A stretch of DNA of 5,455 nucleotides from Acidimicrobiaceae bacterium (lineage in GTDB: Bacteria; Actinomycetota; Acidimicrobiia; Acidimicrobiales; RAAP-2). The position numbers were made by a program, and so were the translations under genes. Shown here piece by piece: positions 4,488 to 5,455 of this stretch. The notes under the pieces were generated by a model. It saw only the letters and a program-made list of their open reading frames with translations, was not told the origin of the DNA and made no database searches. Numbering within the stretch: position 1 is the first letter of the stretch; each line of letters starts with the position of its first letter. The stretch spans positions 1-5,455 of the forward strand of contig PMAL01000018.1 in NCBI GenBank assembly GCA_003152555.1, written 5' to 3'.

Positions 4488-5455
4488 GTGGAGACACTCG
4501 CGAAGCGACGTCTAGTAATTGTCTCGGGACGTTGCCACCCCGTTCTCGCTGAGGACATCGCCGACAAGTTAGGCGTGAAACTGACCGAGGCCAACCTGCG
4601 TGAGTTTGCCAACGGAGAAATTCACTGTCGGTTCGACGAATCGATACGCGGTGCTCACGTATTCATCATCCAGACCCACTCCTCGCCGGTTAACGACGCC
4701 GTGGTCGAGCAGCTCATCATGATAGACGCCGCCAAGCGGGCGTCGGCCAAGAGCATCACCGCGGTCATCCCGAACTACGGCTACGCCCGCCAGGACCGCA
4801 AGTCGGCCGGCCGCGAGCCAATTACCGCCAAGCTGATCGCGGACATGCTCCAGGTGGCCGGTGCCACCCGGGTGCTGTCGGTTGACTTCCACTCCGGTCA
4901 GATCCAGGGGTTCTTCGACATCCCCGTTGACCACCTGGTCGCCGCGCCGGTACTGGAGGACTACCTAAAGGCACACGCCGACCCGCACACGTTGGTGGTG
5001 GTCGCCCCTGATGCCGGTCGAGTGAAAGTCGCCGAGCGATACGCCCAACACCTGGGCTGCGACCTCGCGCTGGTGCACAAGACCCGCCCGCGCGGCGTGA
5101 AGAACGTCGCCGAAGCGCGTCACATCGTTGGTGACGTGAACGGTCGCCACTGCGTCTTGATCGACGACATGATTGACACCGCCGGGACGATCGTGGCGGC
5201 CTGTGATCTCCTCAAGGCCCACGGGGCCGAGGAGATCTGGGTAATGGCGACGCACGCCATCTTTTCCCCGCCCGCGGTCGACCGACTGTTCAACGCGCCC
5301 GTCAGTCGCGTGATCGTCACCGACACCTTGCCGTTGCCGCCGGAGCGACGCTTCGAAAAGCTGGAGATTCTCTCGATTGCGACCATTGTCGCCAACGCGA
5401 TCGCGGCCATTTTCGAGGACTCATCGGTCTCGGACATCTTCGGCGGCGAGAACCT
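4488..5455 (+). CDS. prs: Ribose-phosphate pyrophosphokinase (PRPP synthase), 3' end cut by the window
   Basis: A GTG start opens 322 full codons to the window edge. The enzyme transfers pyrophosphate from ATP to ribose 5-phosphate to give PRPP for nucleotide, His and Trp synthesis in the cytosol. Landmarks are FANGEIHCRF (40-49), VFIIQTH (58-64), NDAVVEQLIMIDAAKRASAK (69-88), PNYGYARQDRK (95-105), REPITAKL (109-116), VDFHSGQIQGFFDIPVDHL (132-150), the flexible catalytic loop KTRPRG (198-203, Lys198 and Arg200 conserved), NVAEARHIVGDV (206-217) and the PRPP loop VLIDDMIDTAGT (223-234). His135 in VDFH matches the conserved catalytic-site His; Phe and Ser replace the usual Leu and Ala around it. 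The last visible residues (SSVSDIFGGEN) correspond to the family C-terminus, so only a few codons should be missing. TTG 4473 is in frame but adds nothing family-like. The glmU-prs order is conserved in many Gram-positives. Confidence 0.95.
   Translation, partial: METLAKRRLVIVSGRCHPVLAEDIADKLGVKLTEANLREFANGEIHCRFDESIRGAHVFIIQTHSSPVNDAVVEQLIMIDAAKRASAKSITAVIPNYGYARQDRKSAGREPITAKLIADMLQVAGATRVLSVDFHSGQIQGFFDIPVDHLVAAPVLEDYLKAHADPHTLVVVAPDAGRVKVAERYAQHLGCDLALVHKTRPRGVKNVAEARHIVGDVNGRHCVLIDDMIDTAGTIVAACDLLKAHGAEEIWVMATHAIFSPPAVDRLFNAPVSRVIVTDTLPLPPERRFEKLEILSIATIVANAIAAIFEDSSVSDIFGGEN

Noticed and set aside
4238..4934. Minus-strand ORFs opposite glmU and prs
   Set aside because: Antisense shadows of two strongly supported housekeeping genes.

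Overview
The window reads as a high-GC actinobacterial chromosome, most likely close to the Acidimicrobiia. This rests on the co-directional glmU-prs pair, on the wording of the Prs protein (FANGEIHCRF, VFIIQTH), and on a probable leaderless GTG start for prs. The assignment comes from recalled family features; no search was run.

Left part (1 to about 1200) is degraded accessory DNA. At the left edge, on the minus strand, lies the N-terminus of an integrase-type (rve/DDE) transposase that runs out of the window. It is followed by a short unrecognised ORF, a non-coding stretch, and a small helix-turn-helix ORF. The tail of that ORF runs across a junction into the antisense of a broken glycosyltransferase. 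The glycosyltransferase remnant (minus strand, start overlapping the upstream GH130 stop by 4 bases) has a one-base frameshift after about 22 codons and keeps only about 70 codons in all.

Middle part (1198 to 3297) holds two divergently transcribed GH130 (DUF377-type) glycoside phosphorylase/mannosidase paralogues. They share an intergenic region of roughly 100 bp that contains a near-palindromic operator candidate. With the dead glycosyltransferase they look like the remains of a small mannoside (or related beta-glycoside) metabolism locus.

Right part (3365 to 5455) is housekeeping. A GlmU-like UDP-N-acetylglucosamine pyrophosphorylase of only 363 residues has a complete nucleotidyltransferase domain, but its left-handed beta-helix stops before the whole acetyltransferase active site. 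It is followed by prs (ribose-phosphate pyrophosphokinase), which is complete except for its last few codons at the window edge. An 8-bp perfect hairpin on the stop codon of the second GH130 gene separates the accessory block from the glmU-prs block.

The most notable points are the short GlmU without acetyltransferase catalytic residues, the head-to-head GH130 pair with an inactivated glycosyltransferase partner, and the leaderless-type promoter of prs. I found no CRISPR array, tRNA or rRNA gene.
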